A stretch of DNA of 64,000 nt from Aquisphaera insulae (GTDB taxonomy: Bacteria > Planctomycetota > Planctomycetia > Isosphaerales > Isosphaeraceae): contig NZ_JAALJH010000003.1 of assembly GCF_011064615.1 (NCBI RefSeq), forward strand, positions 205,155 through 269,154, written 5' to 3'. The number at the start of each line of letters is the position of its first letter. The first letter of the stretch is position 1. Below, in pieces: positions 49,710-58,089 of this stretch. The translations under genes and the position numbers were made by a program. A model generated the notes under the pieces. That model saw nothing but the letters and a program-made list of their open reading frames with translations. It was not told where the DNA came from and did no database searches.

Positions 49710-50717
49710 ATGGCAGGCGGCGAGAGGCTTCGTATCGGGATAGCCGGCTGCGGCATGGCGGCGCGGATCCACCTGGACCGCCTGCTCGCCCTGCCGGAGG
49801 TGACGGTGGTCGGATGTGCCGATTCGGAGCGGGCGCGGGCGGAGGCGCTCGCCGGCCGGGCGTCCGAAGGGCAGGGGGCCGGGGTCCCGGCCTTCGAGGA
49901 CCATCGCGACCTGCTCCGGGAAGGCAAGCCCGACGCGCTCTGCATCTTCACGCCCCACCTGTGGCACTACCGGGCGGCCATGGACGCGCTCCAGGCCGGC
50001 TGCCACGTCTTCATCGAGAAGCCCCTCTCCACCAACCCGCAGGAGGCCGCGGATATCGTCGGGCTGGCCCGCGGGCGAGGCCTGAAGGCCGCGGTGGGGC
50101 ACCAGTATCGGCTCCGGCCCAGCCTGGCCGCCGCCCGCCAGTTGATCCGCGACGGGGCGATCGGGCCGCTCCGCCTGGTCACCGCGACCATGGCCCTCCC
50201 CTGGGTCGCCGCCACGCGGGCCGAGGCGGAGAATAGCTGGCGGTTCGACCCCAAGGTCTCTGGCGGCGGCGTCCTCCCGGACGCGGGGGACCACCTGCTG
50301 GACGCCCTCCTCTGGACGACCGGGCAGGCCGCCGTCGAGGTCTGCGCCATCCAGGGGAAGCTCGATCCGGGCTTCGACGTCGTCACCGCCGCGGCGATCC
50401 GGCTGGAGGGGGGCACGCCCGCCAGCCTGGCCGTCTCGGGGATCACGCCGGGCTTCCTCTTCGAGCTGAATTTCCTGGGCGATCAGGGGCGGATCCGCGC
50501 CACCGAGCGGGCCGTGGAGCGGGAGCACGCCACCGGCGGGGCGCTCGAGTCGATCGCCGTCCCGGAGCCGTCCCAGTCGATCGACGGCAACTTCGTGGCC
50601 GCCGTGCTCCGCGGCGAGCCCCTCTGCTGCCCGGCCGAAGAGGCGCTGGATACGGTCCGACTCATCGAGGCCGTCGGGCGTTCCGCGGCGACCAACCAGC
50701 TCGTCCGCGTCGCCTGA
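49710..50717 (+). CDS. Gfo/Idh/MocA family oxidoreductase
   Basis: 335 residues. An N-terminal Rossmann fold with the dinucleotide motif GIAGCGMAARIH (residues 10-21) and the family's EKPLSTN motif (about 104-110, Lys and Pro at the NAD(P) site) is followed by the usual alpha/beta substrate domain (GHQYRLRPSLAAAR, DAGDHLLDAL). These enzymes oxidise or reduce sugars and inositols, and the family is greatly expanded in planctomycetes. The substrate is not apparent and no sugar-pathway gene is adjacent. Confidence 0.93.
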   Translation: MAGGERLRIGIAGCGMAARIHLDRLLALPEVTVVGCADSERARAEALAGRASEGQGAGVPAFEDHRDLLREGKPDALCIFTPHLWHYRAAMDALQAGCHVFIEKPLSTNPQEAADIVGLARGRGLKAAVGHQYRLRPSLAAARQLIRDGAIGPLRLVTATMALPWVAATRAEAENSWRFDPKVSGGGVLPDAGDHLLDALLWTTGQAAVEVCAIQGKLDPGFDVVTAAAIRLEGGTPASLAVSGITPGFLFELNFLGDQGRIRATERAVEREHATGGALESIAVPEPSQSIDGNFVAAVLRGEPLCCPAEEALDTVRLIEAVGRSAATNQLVRVA

Positions 50718-51147
50718 CGGGCGCCGCCCGGCCCGGGACCACCCACGCGATCCGCCATCTCGAATCCACCTCGATCCGGCGGGACGCCCCGGCCACGATC
50801 CAGGCCTGGCCGACCTCAGCCCGAGAGCCCCAAAGAATGCCCATCCGGACCACTCGCCGCCAGAGTCTCTTCAAGCCGGCGCGGCCCCCGTGCCGACCAA
50901 TCGGGTGGGGGTGCACGACATCGCCGGCGCTCCCGCACGACGGCCCCTCCGGGGGACCGTCGGGACGGGTCGCCGGCCCCCGGGAAAAACGCGAAATCGT
51001 GAGTCTTGACAAGGTTGCGTCGCGTTGACTAGGACTAGGACTCCGCTCGGCTGCCGCTCCGATTTCCGCGGGGCGAAGACCGACGATCGAAACACGACTG
51101 GACACGGGGGCTGCCCCCAAATTTCCCCTGGATTGAGGACCGGATCC
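50718..51147. other. Intergenic region upstream of the acidic protein
   Basis: No coding region recognised. A perfect -35 TTGACA at 51006-51011 followed after 18 bases by TAGGAC (51030-51035) may be the promoter of the acidic protein, giving a leader of about 100 bases. Confidence 0.4.
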
Positions 51148-51507
51148 ATGTTCGACCGTGATGGACTGCTCGCGACCCTCGAACCGATCGAGCTCGCCCC
51201 CCCCGAAGGCTCGTGGGACGGCGGACTCGCCGTCCTCGCCGCGGCGGAAGCCCGCCACCCGGGCGAGGAGGAGGAGGAGTTCGAGGAGGGCGAGATCGAG
51301 GGCGACGACGAAGAAGAGTTCGACGACTTCGACGATGAAGAAGAGGACATCGACGACGAATTCGAGGACGAGGACGAGGAGATCGACGACGAGACCGACG
51401 AGGAGATCGACGACATCGACATCGACGAGGAGGACGAGGACTTCGACGATGACGATGATGACGACATCGACGAGTTCGACGAGGAGGAGGAAGAGGATAT
51501 CGACTGA
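51148..51507 (+). CDS. Extremely acidic Asp/Glu-repeat protein
   Basis: 119 residues from ATG 51148; an upstream in-frame ATG at 51025 is less likely. The first 40 residues are ordinary (MFDRDGLLATLEPIELAPPEG). From about residue 45 to the end nearly every residue is Asp or Glu, broken by Phe and Ile in a loose D-E-E-F-D / D-I-D rhythm. No lysine or arginine occurs in the tail. Such a region is intrinsically disordered and strongly negative; it could bind Ca2+ or Mg2+, mimic nucleic acid, or shield basic proteins. Codon use alternates GAC and GAG without an exact DNA repeat. Function unknown; a stable hairpin follows the stop. Confidence 0.7.
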   Translation: MFDRDGLLATLEPIELAPPEGSWDGGLAVLAAAEARHPGEEEEEFEEGEIEGDDEEEFDDFDDEEEDIDDEFEDEDEEIDDETDEEIDDIDIDEEDEDFDDDDDDDIDEFDEEEEEDID

Positions 51508-51523
51508 TCGAGCGGCCCGGGAT

Positions 51524-51556
51524 CGTGAGCCGGCTTCCCCCCGCCGCCGGCTCGCG
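51524..51556 (+). terminator. Terminator hairpin after the acidic protein gene
   Basis: An 11-bp stem (CGTGAGCCGGC against GCCGGCTCGCG, one G-T pair) with an 11-nt loop of C-rich sequence, 16 bases after the stop. Confidence 0.5.
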
Positions 51557-51791
51557 GAGGCGCCGCCAAACGGGAGCGAAGTGCAGGGCCAGGGTGGCCT
51601 GACGCCCTTTGTTCGGGTAAGATGAAGTATCCCGAAACGAAGTGGCCCTGCCTCCCTCGGCCCGGGTTGCGCCTTGCCGCAGGGCTCTCGTTCCGACTAT
51701 CCTTGACGCTTCGCCGCAACAGCCTCCGGGGCGCGCCGTCCCAGCGCACCCGTCGAGGCGCTGGCCTGCCGACCGGGAGGAGCACGCATCG

Positions 51792-52232
51792 ATGGGTTTA
51801 TCGCATGATCGAGCAGGCGATTCTTCCCCGGACCGTCCCGGCCGCGAGCTCACCACCCGTGGGTTCCGCGAGCAATCCCAGCGCGAGTTCGAGATCGATT
51901 TCCTGACCGGCGTCCTGGAACGAGATCCCTACTTCCCGGAGGCGATCCGGGTGCTGGCGAATCACCTGGCGGCCAAGGGCGAGTATTCGCGGGCCTTGCA
52001 GCTCGATCGGCGGCTCGTCCGACTGCTCCCGGAGGACGGGATCGCCTGGTACAACCTCTCCTGCAGCTATGCGGTCCTCGGGATGCTCGAACCCGCCTTC
52101 TCCGCGCTCCAGAAGTCCCTGGAGCAGGGATATCGCTTCCTCGAGCGGCTCAAGCAGGACCCGGACCTGAAGTCGCTCCGCCGGGACCCCCGCTTCATCC
52201 GGCTGCTCCGCCGTTTCGAGTTTTTCGTCTAG
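51792..52232 (+). CDS. Small tetratricopeptide-like protein
   Basis: 146 residues from ATG 51792, preceded by GGGAGGAG about 9 bases away. Residues about 45-115 form two or more TPR-like helical pairs (ALQLDRRLVRLLPEDGIAWYNLSCSYAVLGMLEPAFSAL split over two units). The C-terminus (LKQDPDLKSLRRDPRFIRLL) is the pattern often seen at the end of bacterial tetratricopeptide proteins. No signal peptide; likely a cytoplasmic protein-interaction adaptor. No clear operon partner. Confidence 0.75.
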   Translation: MGLSHDRAGDSSPDRPGRELTTRGFREQSQREFEIDFLTGVLERDPYFPEAIRVLANHLAAKGEYSRALQLDRRLVRLLPEDGIAWYNLSCSYAVLGMLEPAFSALQKSLEQGYRFLERLKQDPDLKSLRRDPRFIRLLRRFEFFV

Positions 52233-52263
52233 TGCTTCGTCGCCGCTTAGATTTCGGGTCTTT

Positions 52264-52333
52264 CCGAGCCGGAAGCGTTAGCGACGGTAGATCCCAAATC
52301 ATGAATTGGCCGTCGCTTACGCTTCCGGCTCGG
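52264..52333. repeat. REP-like long inverted repeat
   Basis: Two 24-base arms (52264-52287 and 52310-52333), complementary at 23 of 24 positions, flank a 22-base spacer. The core reads AGCCGGAAGCGTTAGCGAC in the left arm. I recall this sequence type (GTCGCTTACGCTTCCGGCT) as a frequent dispersed intergenic repeat in planctomycete genomes. It lies between convergent-looking gene ends rather than in a gene. Confidence 0.7.
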
Positions 52334-52420
52334 ACATGGGGATCGCCTCCGTCAACCCGTCTTTCTAGCTGTGACAAAGTACCAGTGCTTTGCCACGGTT
52401 TGATTTTCGGGTTGGCAGCA

Positions 52421-52442
52421 GGACAGGCAGGAATGCCTGTCC
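52421..52442. repeat. Short palindrome, type GGACAGGCA-N4-TGCCTGTCC
   Basis: Perfect 9-bp arms around the loop ggaa. A near-identical palindrome follows 36 bases on, suggesting a small repeat family. Confidence 0.55.
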
Positions 52443-52478
52443 TCCGAGATATCCAATACACCTGGCTTTAAACCCGGG

Positions 52479-52500
52479 GGACAGACATTCCTGTCTGTCC
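52479..52500. repeat. Short palindrome, type GGACAGACA-N4-TGTCTGTCC
   Basis: Perfect 9-bp arms around the loop ttcc. It differs from the palindrome at 52421-52442 by one base per arm; the paired change keeps the stem. Confidence 0.55.
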
Positions 52501-52742
52501 TGAAACCCGAATCCTTCGTGTTGACAGAGCACTCGATAGATGGCGAGGATCGACGACCCTGAGCCGCGCGGGTGCGTGCCTTCGGCGGAGCCGACTCCTC
52601 ACCGTTCACGCGGGCCTCGCCCTCCCGAATCGAGGCAGACCTCTCCTCCCAGATCCGAGCGTTTCGCTCCCCGCCTGGTCGCGATGAGGCCCGCGGGCGG
52701 TCCATCTTGCCAGCACTTCTACTCAGCAGGAATGTCCAGCGC

Positions 52743-53573
52743 ATGACTCATCACGAGTGGGATCACGTCCAGGAAGCCACGCGAACCGTCCGCGCCCGGT
52801 GGGGCGGCAGCCCCGCGGTGGGCCTGGTGCTCGGCACCGGCCTCGGGGCCCTCGCCCGGGAGATCACCGAGGCCGTCGCGATCCCGTATCCGGAGATCCC
52901 CTTCTTCCCCCGATCCACGGTCGAGGGCCACAAGGGCCAGCTCGTCTGCGGCAGCCTGGCCGGGCATCCCGTGATCGCGATGGAGGGACGGTTCCACCTC
53001 TACGAGGGCTACACCGCCGCGCAGGTCACCTTCCCGATCCGCGTGATGAAGGAAATGGGCTGCAAGCTGCTGGTCGTCTCCAACGCCGCCGGCGGCCTCA
53101 ACCCGATGTTCGAGAAGGGGGACCTGATCGTCATCGAGGATCACATCAACCTCCTGGGCACGAACCCGCTCATCGGGCCCAACGATGAGCGACTCGGGCC
53201 GAGGTTCCCGGACCTGATCGAGCCCTACGACCGCGCGCTCCAGGACATGGCCCTGAGGGTGGCCCTCGAGCAGAACATCGTGGCCCATCGGGGCGTCTAC
53301 GTGGCGGTGACCGGGCCCAACCTCGAGACCCGCGCCGAGTACCGGTTCCTCCGGAGCATCGGCGCCGATGTCGTCGGCATGTCCACCATCCCGGAGGCGC
53401 TCGTCGCGGTCCACGCCGGGATGAAGGTCCTGGGCTTTTCCATCGCCACCGACATGTGCCTGCCGGACGCCCTGGAGCCGGTCAAGATCGAGGAAATCAT
53501 CGCCACGGCGAACCAGGCCGAGGCCAAGCTGCGAACCATCGTCCGCGGCGTCCTGGAGCGGTGGAAGCCCTGA
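52743..53573 (+). CDS. Purine nucleoside phosphorylase, family 2 (trimeric type)
   Basis: 276 residues. Motifs of the trimeric PNP/MTAP family are clear: GTGLGALA (phosphate), [26 protein letters not shown], and the signature [32 protein letters not shown]. It splits purine nucleosides with phosphate in the salvage pathway. At the residue that sets purine specificity, FSIATD carries Asp where classic PNP has Asn (LITN), like methylthioadenosine phosphorylase (MATD). The base specificity is therefore open. It starts at ATG 52743 and is followed 162 bases later by purN, another purine gene. Confidence 0.9.
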   Translation: MTHHEWDHVQEATRTVRARWGGSPAVGLVLGTGLGALAREITEAVAIPYPEIPFFPRSTVEGHKGQLVCGSLAGHPVIAMEGRFHLYEGYTAAQVTFPIRVMKEMGCKLLVVSNAAGGLNPMFEKGDLIVIEDHINLLGTNPLIGPNDERLGPRFPDLIEPYDRALQDMALRVALEQNIVAHRGVYVAVTGPNLETRAEYRFLRSIGADVVGMSTIPEALVAVHAGMKVLGFSIATDMCLPDALEPVKIEEIIATANQAEAKLRTIVRGVLERWKP

Positions 53574-53735
53574 CCGTCGCGCGCCGGGAGACACGGGCGG
53601 GGCGGGGGGAGGCCGGGGTTTTGACTCTCTCGAGCCCGAGGGCATAATGGAGCGGCCGGCGGTCGTGACCAACCAGCCCATCGGCGACCATCGTCGGCCC
53701 CCTTCGTTTCCGCCCCCGTCGAGAGGCCCGGCCCC

Positions 53736-54392
53736 ATGACCCCGTCACCGCGCAACCCGCCGATCACGGACTCGCCGATCCGCCTGGCCGTGTGCGTCTC
53801 GGGGGGCGGGACGACTCTCCAGAACCTGATCGATCAGATCCGCGGTCGCCGGCTTCGGGCCGAGATCGTCCAGGTGGTCGCCAGCAAGCCGCGGATCGGC
53901 GCCATCCCCCGGGCCGAGGCCGCCGGCATCCCCCTGGCGCTCGCCAGTCGCAACGCGGCGTCGGCGGCCGAGTTCAGCACCTCGGTCTTCGACCCGATCC
54001 GCCGGAGCAAGGCGGACCTCGTCATCCTCGGCGGCTTCCTCGCCATCCTCAAGATCCCGCCCGACTATCACGGCCGCGTGATCAACGTGCACCCCGCGCT
54101 GATCCCCGCCTTCTGCGGCAAGGGATTCTATGGGCACAAGGTCCACCAGTCCGCGCTCGAGATGGGCGTGAAGGTCTCCGGCTGCACGGTCCACTTCGCC
54201 GACGACACCTATGACACGGGCCCGATCATCCTCCAGCGCACCGTGCCGGTCCTCGACAACGACACGGCCGACACCCTGGCCGCCCGCGTCTTCCGCGAGG
54301 AGTGCCTGGCCCTGCCGGAAGCCATCACCCTCTACGCCGACGGCCGCCTCCGCCTCGACGGCCGCAAGGTCCGCGTCCTGCCGGCGAGCTGA
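53736..54392 (+). CDS. purN: Phosphoribosylglycinamide formyltransferase
   Basis: 218 residues, normal for PurN, the third step of de novo purine synthesis (GAR to FGAR using 10-formyl-THF). The substrate loop is SGGGTTLQN rather than the common SGxGSNxQ. The catalytic Asn and His are in VINVHPALIP, and the essential Asp in DDTYDTGPII. The N-terminal 14 residues are an unstructured lead. It lies between a nucleoside phosphorylase and a VOC protein; other pur genes are not in the window. Confidence 0.93.
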   Translation: MTPSPRNPPITDSPIRLAVCVSGGGTTLQNLIDQIRGRRLRAEIVQVVASKPRIGAIPRAEAAGIPLALASRNAASAAEFSTSVFDPIRRSKADLVILGGFLAILKIPPDYHGRVINVHPALIPAFCGKGFYGHKVHQSALEMGVKVSGCTVHFADDTYDTGPIILQRTVPVLDNDTADTLAARVFREECLALPEAITLYADGRLRLDGRKVRVLPAS

Positions 54393-54419
54393 GAGTCCCA
54401 CGAGGGAGGTTCACGACCC

Positions 54420-54836
54420 ATGCGCCCCCAGCCCCTCCTCGCGGTGACCGACGTCGAGGCGAGCAGCCTCTGGTATCAACGGCTGCTCGGCTGCAAGAGC
54501 GACCACGGAGGCAGGGAATACGAACGCCTGATTCACGACGGCGTGCTCGTCCTGCAGCTCCACCGCTTCGATGTCGATCACGATCACGGCCCGATCGCCG
54601 ACCCGGACGACAGGCCATATGGCAACGGCGTCCTGCTCTGGTTCGAGATCGAGGACTTCGACGCCGCCATGGAACGCGTCGCCGAGCTGAACCCCCCGAT
54701 CGTCCTGCCGAAGCACCGCAACCCGATCGACGGCAAGGGCGGCCCGAACCACTGGGAGTGCTGGCTCCGCGACCCCGACGGCTACCTCGTCGTCCTCGCC
54801 AGCCCCGACGGGTCGGCGGGGCCGATGGAGACCTGA
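54420..54836 (+). CDS. VOC (glyoxalase/bleomycin-resistance fold) protein
   Basis: 138 residues of the vicinal-oxygen-chelate superfamily, with paired beta-alpha-beta units: LLAVTDVEASSLWYQRLLGC at the start and NHWECWLRDPDGYLVVL at the end. The potential metal ligands (His in LQLHRFD, Glu in WECWLRDPDGYL) are in usual places. Single-domain VOC proteins may be isomerases, dioxygenases or binding proteins; the substrate cannot be told. Starts 27 bases after purN and may share its transcript. Confidence 0.9.
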   Translation: MRPQPLLAVTDVEASSLWYQRLLGCKSDHGGREYERLIHDGVLVLQLHRFDVDHDHGPIADPDDRPYGNGVLLWFEIEDFDAAMERVAELNPPIVLPKHRNPIDGKGGPNHWECWLRDPDGYLVVLASPDGSAGPMET

Positions 54837-55155
54837 CGCATCGAGACCAGGCGGAGGCTGCGCCGAGCCAGCGGATGAACGAGGAGCCATTGCTGGGCAT
54901 CCGGTCCGCGGATTTTCAATTTGGTCCCGGGTCCATTGGGATGGGAAGACATCCCGGCCAGGGGGCACGGCAAGCTTCCGACGCTCGGCAAGGGGCAGGA
55001 CCGATGGAGGAAAGCCCTGGGGACGTTCGGGATCCTATCGACCGAATTCGGATGGTGTCGCGGACCGGACGGATACAGGCCATCGGACTTTGACCTGTGA
55101 TCGGCCTGTCTCCGGGCCGCAAGGCATGGCGATAGGAAGACCCCATCGTCGCCAT
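54837..55155. other. Intergenic region, nothing recognised
   Basis: Read on both strands, this stretch shows no convincing gene, RNA or strong hairpin. It separates the VOC gene from the convergent BolA-like gene. Confidence 0.4.
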
Positions 55156-55674
55156 TCATGACTTGCGCATGATCTCGACGTAGGGAGACTTCCGCAGGAA
55201 CCGAAGGATCTCCGATCTCGAGAGAGACGACGGCGACTTGCCTCGCGCTCGCAGGGCCATTCGATCGCCGAAGGCTTCGGGAACAGCCTCGATCTCGGTG
55301 GTCTCGACGCCTGCATGGCCTGAGAGCAGCTTCCCCACGGACTCCGCATCGGGGTGGCGCCCATCCAGGACCATGCGAATCGTACCCCCGGGCTCCTCTC
55401 GGACATCGCGAATCCTGATCGGCGTACCGACGACCTCGTACTCCTCCGGGGTCAGTCCGGCAATCATCAACACGCTGCGCCTCTCCCTGGCATTCAATGG
55501 GCTGGAAGAACCGTCCAGCGCATCGGCAATCAGGCGCTGGCGGTCCAACATTGACATGTCTCGAAATTTCTTCGATATGACGAAGCCGGAGACCCCGTCA
55601 TCGTCCTCGACTCGAATGTAGTCGACGGGAATGGCTCTCGAGAGCGTTTCTACGATCTTTTCCGAGACACCCAC
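55156..55674 (-). CDS. BolA-like domain protein coupled to a HEPN gene
   Basis: 172 residues. The first ~80 (EKIVETLSRAIPVDYIRVEDDDGVSGFVIS, then FRDMSMLDRQRLIADAL and LNARERRSVLMIAGLTPEEYE, split here) follow the BolA pattern of an amphipathic strand-turn, a VxxxFxGxxxxxRQR helix and an LTPEEY end. The second half is not recognised. BolA proteins bind Fe-S glutaredoxins or DNA, but no glutaredoxin is near. Its start lies 25 bases inside the upstream HEPN gene, so the two are coupled. I call the BolA similarity by eye only. Confidence 0.55.
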   Translation of the reverse strand: MGVSEKIVETLSRAIPVDYIRVEDDDGVSGFVISKKFRDMSMLDRQRLIADALDGSSSPLNARERRSVLMIAGLTPEEYEVVGTPIRIRDVREEPGGTIRMVLDGRHPDAESVGKLLSGHAGVETTEIEAVPEAFGDRMALRARGKSPSSLSRSEILRFLRKSPYVEIMRKS

Positions 55675-56150
55675 AGGATCTGTCCTCGATTGATGATGCG
55701 CTGTGCGGATTCCAGCAATTCCCGGGCGTTCTTCCTGAGCGCGTCGCCCTTGAGTCGCCTGGTCCTTCCCGCGGACTTGAGGAAAGCCATCAGGCTCTTC
55801 TCGGAGGCATATCTCAGATTATTGTGCCAGAGCGCGGCAACGCTGTTCACCTCCACCCGGAGATCCAGATTGACCTTTCTTGCCCTGTCTTCAGCCCCCG
55901 CGACCTGATCGCGTCGCCGATCCTCCTCGTCGACCCTCAGGAGCCCGCTCGCCTTCAACAACTCCGGCAAATCGTGACGCCCCTCGAACGACCGATCCTC
56001 ACTCCATCGGAAGGCGCGAAGGAGCGACTCGACGGCGAGTCCGCCGCAGTACATCGCCAGGGCATATCCATCGCCATCGTCAAAAATCCTCCTTGCCTGG
56101 TCCATCCTTTCGAGGCTCACCTTGAAGTACTGATCCGCTCGGAATTGCAT
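55650..56150 (-). CDS. HEPN-domain protein
   Basis: 166 residues, all alpha. ADQYFKVSLERMDQARRIFDDGDGYALAMYCGGLAVESLLRAF (as two helices) followed by RHDLPELLKASG matches the HEPN fold, whose members often act as RNases of toxin-antitoxin or abortive systems, or as scaffolds. The canonical Rx4-6H catalytic motif is not obvious; only RHDL is visible. Usual partners are MNT nucleotidyltransferases, but here the following gene encodes a BolA-like protein. The 25-base overlap implies coupling. Confidence 0.65.
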   Translation of the reverse strand: MQFRADQYFKVSLERMDQARRIFDDGDGYALAMYCGGLAVESLLRAFRWSEDRSFEGRHDLPELLKASGLLRVDEEDRRRDQVAGAEDRARKVNLDLRVEVNSVAALWHNNLRYASEKSLMAFLKSAGRTRRLKGDALRKNARELLESAQRIINRGQILWVSRKRS

Positions 56151-56208
56151 GGTCGTTCGCCGTCAATCTGTCCGTCGAAGCCCTCGTCGCGATGACGACA
56201 GTTCAAGA

Positions 56209-56907
56209 TCACAATAACAGATCCCCCAACCCCGTCAGCCCGATCGGCTCGCGGCTGGCGAAGGGCTCGGCGTGCAGGGTGCCGGCCAGGTGGCCCCAGA
56301 ACCGGGTGCGGTCGCAGACGGAGTCGATCACGCCGGGGCGGCCCGCGGGCTGGTTGTCGACGAGCTGGGAGCGGTAGCAGCTCAGGGCCCGGACCTTGGC
56401 GTCGAGCTGGTCGGAGATGTCCAGGACGAAGCTCGGCCGCTCGACGATACGGAGGTGGACGCTGAAGTAATAGAGAATCCGCGCCGGGTGGAACGGCGTG
56501 CCGGGGATGTCCGACTTCGAGAGCTTGCTCCAGAATCGGGCCTCCTCCACCAGGCGGGTCGCCGCGACGTGATCGGGATGCGCGTCCTCCCAGTAGGGGG
56601 CGAAGATCAGCCGCGGGCGGACCGCGCGGAAGACGGCCGCGACGGCGCGGCGGTGGGCGAGCGTCGGCTCCAGGCTCCGATTCGGCAGGCCCAGGTTCCT
56701 CCGCCACGGATCGCCCAGCTCGCGGGTGGCCGCCGCCGTCTCCTCGGCCCGCTTCTCCGGCGAGCCCAGCGGCGTCGGCTCGCCGCTGGTCAGGTCGAGG
56801 ATCCCCACCTTCCACCCCTGCTGCATCAGCCGGACGATCGTCCCCCCCACGCCGAGCTCCGCGTCATCGGGATGAGGGGCGACCACAAGCGCATCGAGCA
56901 TGACCAT
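56209..56907 (-). CDS. bshB1: LmbE/PIG-L deacetylase, BshB1 type
   Basis: 232 residues from the ATG at 56907 (56901 also possible). The zinc site AHPPD is present in the form APHPDDAELGVGG (residues about 8-20), with the third ligand in EDAHPDHVAA. The protein length and motif RNLGLPNRSL suit BshB1, which deacetylates GlcNAc-malate in bacillithiol synthesis. Bacillithiol genes bshA and bshC are not in the window, so a different N-acetyl sugar substrate is possible. Likely cytoplasmic. It is divergent from the small gene at 57065. Confidence 0.82.
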   Translation of the reverse strand: MVMLDALVVAPHPDDAELGVGGTIVRLMQQGWKVGILDLTSGEPTPLGSPEKRAEETAAATRELGDPWRRNLGLPNRSLEPTLAHRRAVAAVFRAVRPRLIFAPYWEDAHPDHVAATRLVEEARFWSKLSKSDIPGTPFHPARILYYFSVHLRIVERPSFVLDISDQLDAKVRALSCYRSQLVDNQPAGRPGVIDSVCDRTRFWGHLAGTLHAEPFASREPIGLTGLGDLLL

Positions 56908-56993
56908 GTCCCGTCCAGGAGGGCGTCCGCCGAAACCACGTCCGCCACGATTATTCGCCACGCCACGCCCGCGAGCAACGCCCCGACAGGGGG

Positions 56994-57022
56994 ATGACAA
57001 CGCCGAGGACCCCTTCTATAAT
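56994..57022 (+). promoter_or_regulatory. Near-consensus sigma-70-type promoter
   Basis: -35 ATGACA (56994-56999, five of six), exactly 17 bp, then a perfect -10 TATAAT (57017-57022). It drives the small gene starting at 57065 with a leader of about 36 bases. This is the best housekeeping-type promoter in the window. Confidence 0.7.
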
Positions 57023-57064
57023 AGGATACATACGAACACTACCCTCGAGTGGGGAGGCGGCACC

Positions 57065-57397
57065 TTGGACGGCAGTTATACGGGGCGAATGCTCCTGGAG
57101 AGCGCACGGAGGCTCGGCGTGGACGCGGTGTTGGTGCGGGACGCGGCGGAGTTGATCGACGCGCTGGACCGCGAGCGGAGCGACCCGGATTCGGGGCGGG
57201 TGATCGCTCAGCTCAGGGACATGGGGCAGAGGTACTCGGACCTCGCCCGGAGGCTCAAATATGTCGCCGGAGAGTTCCAGGACTCGAACGGTGAAGGGCG
57301 ACGGGATCGGGACCACGTGTCGCGGATCGGCGAGGTGCTGGCGGCGCGTCGGGAGGCGCAAGCCGCCGCCCGGGAGGCGCAGGGCGGCGGCGCGTGA
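57065..57397 (+). CDS. Small uncharacterised coiled-coil protein
   Basis: 110 residues from a TTG at 57065, chosen because GGGGAGG lies 7 bases upstream; the next in-frame ATG is 57089. The sequence is mostly helical and charged (LLESARRLGVDAVLVRDAAELIDAL in two turns, then VIAQLRDMGQRYSDLARRL), ending in an Ala/Gln-rich tail. No family recognised. It has a strong dedicated promoter and convergently faces the histone H1-like gene that ends at 57417, 20 bases away. Confidence 0.6.
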   Translation: MDGSYTGRMLLESARRLGVDAVLVRDAAELIDALDRERSDPDSGRVIAQLRDMGQRYSDLARRLKYVAGEFQDSNGEGRRDRDHVSRIGEVLAARREAQAAAREAQGGGA

Positions 57398-57416
57398 GGC
57401 GGTTCGTGACCGGGTG

Positions 57417-57743
57417 TCAGACCGACTTCGGCGCGGCCTTCGGGGCCTTCGCCTTGGGCTTGGCCTTGGCCTTGGGGGCGGCGGCGGGGGCCGACGGCGC
57501 GGCCGAGGCGACGGGAGCCGGAACGGCCGGTTCAACGACGGGCTCGACCTTCTTGGCGGGGGCAGCCGCCTTGGAGGTCTTCGCGGCCTTCGGCTTGGAT
57601 GCGGGAGCCTTGGCGGCCGGCTTCCCCTTGAGGGGGGCCGGGGCGGGGCTCGGCTTCGACTTGGCTTCGACCTTGGCCTTGGTGGCGGCCTTGGGCTTGG
57701 CCTTCGCGGCGGGTTTGGCGGCACTCTTCTTGGCGGTTGCCAT
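57417..57743 (-). CDS. Histone H1-like Lys/Ala/Pro-rich protein (first of two)
   Basis: 108 residues from the ATG at 57743. It is composed almost wholly of Ala, Lys and Pro in AKPKA/KPAAK-type repeats at both ends, with a proline/valine-rich neutral centre (VEPVVEPAVPAPVAS). Such tails are like eukaryotic histone H1 and the bacterial AlgP/HctB proteins and bind DNA through charge. It likely helps compact the nucleoid. A similar but distinct gene lies 347 bases upstream on the same strand. Confidence 0.75.
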   Translation of the reverse strand: MATAKKSAAKPAAKAKPKAATKAKVEAKSKPSPAPAPLKGKPAAKAPASKPKAAKTSKAAAPAKKVEPVVEPAVPAPVASAAPSAPAAAPKAKAKPKAKAPKAAPKSV

Positions 57744-58089
57744 CGGGTGATCCTCGGGATTGCGGGTCGGGTCAATCGGATGGAGCAGGAGGGTTCGCGG
57801 GGCGACGAAGTGGCGGTTGAAGGCTCGGCCGAGGTTGAGGATCGGGGGGACGGCCTGCCTCGCCCCATCGTCCTCGCGTCGGCGCCGACCGTCGGCGCAC
57901 AACGTCCAACGAGAACATAGCATCCCGGTGGCGGAAAGCGAATGAATCGGTTCAACGCGTGAACGCTCATGAGCGCGCCGGGGCGGTCGGCGACGAGGCG
58001 GGGCATCGGATGTCGCCGCGTAGGGGCGCCCGCGCCGAGCGATCGGCCGGCACTCCGGTCCGGTTCGAGCGGGGCGCCCGGAAGCTCGG

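Noticed and set aside
50871..51785. A minus-strand frame rich in serine opposite the acidic protein
   Set aside because: The poly-Ser stretch is just the reverse reading of Asp/Glu codons; only the plus strand has a sensible start, ribosome binding site and hairpin.
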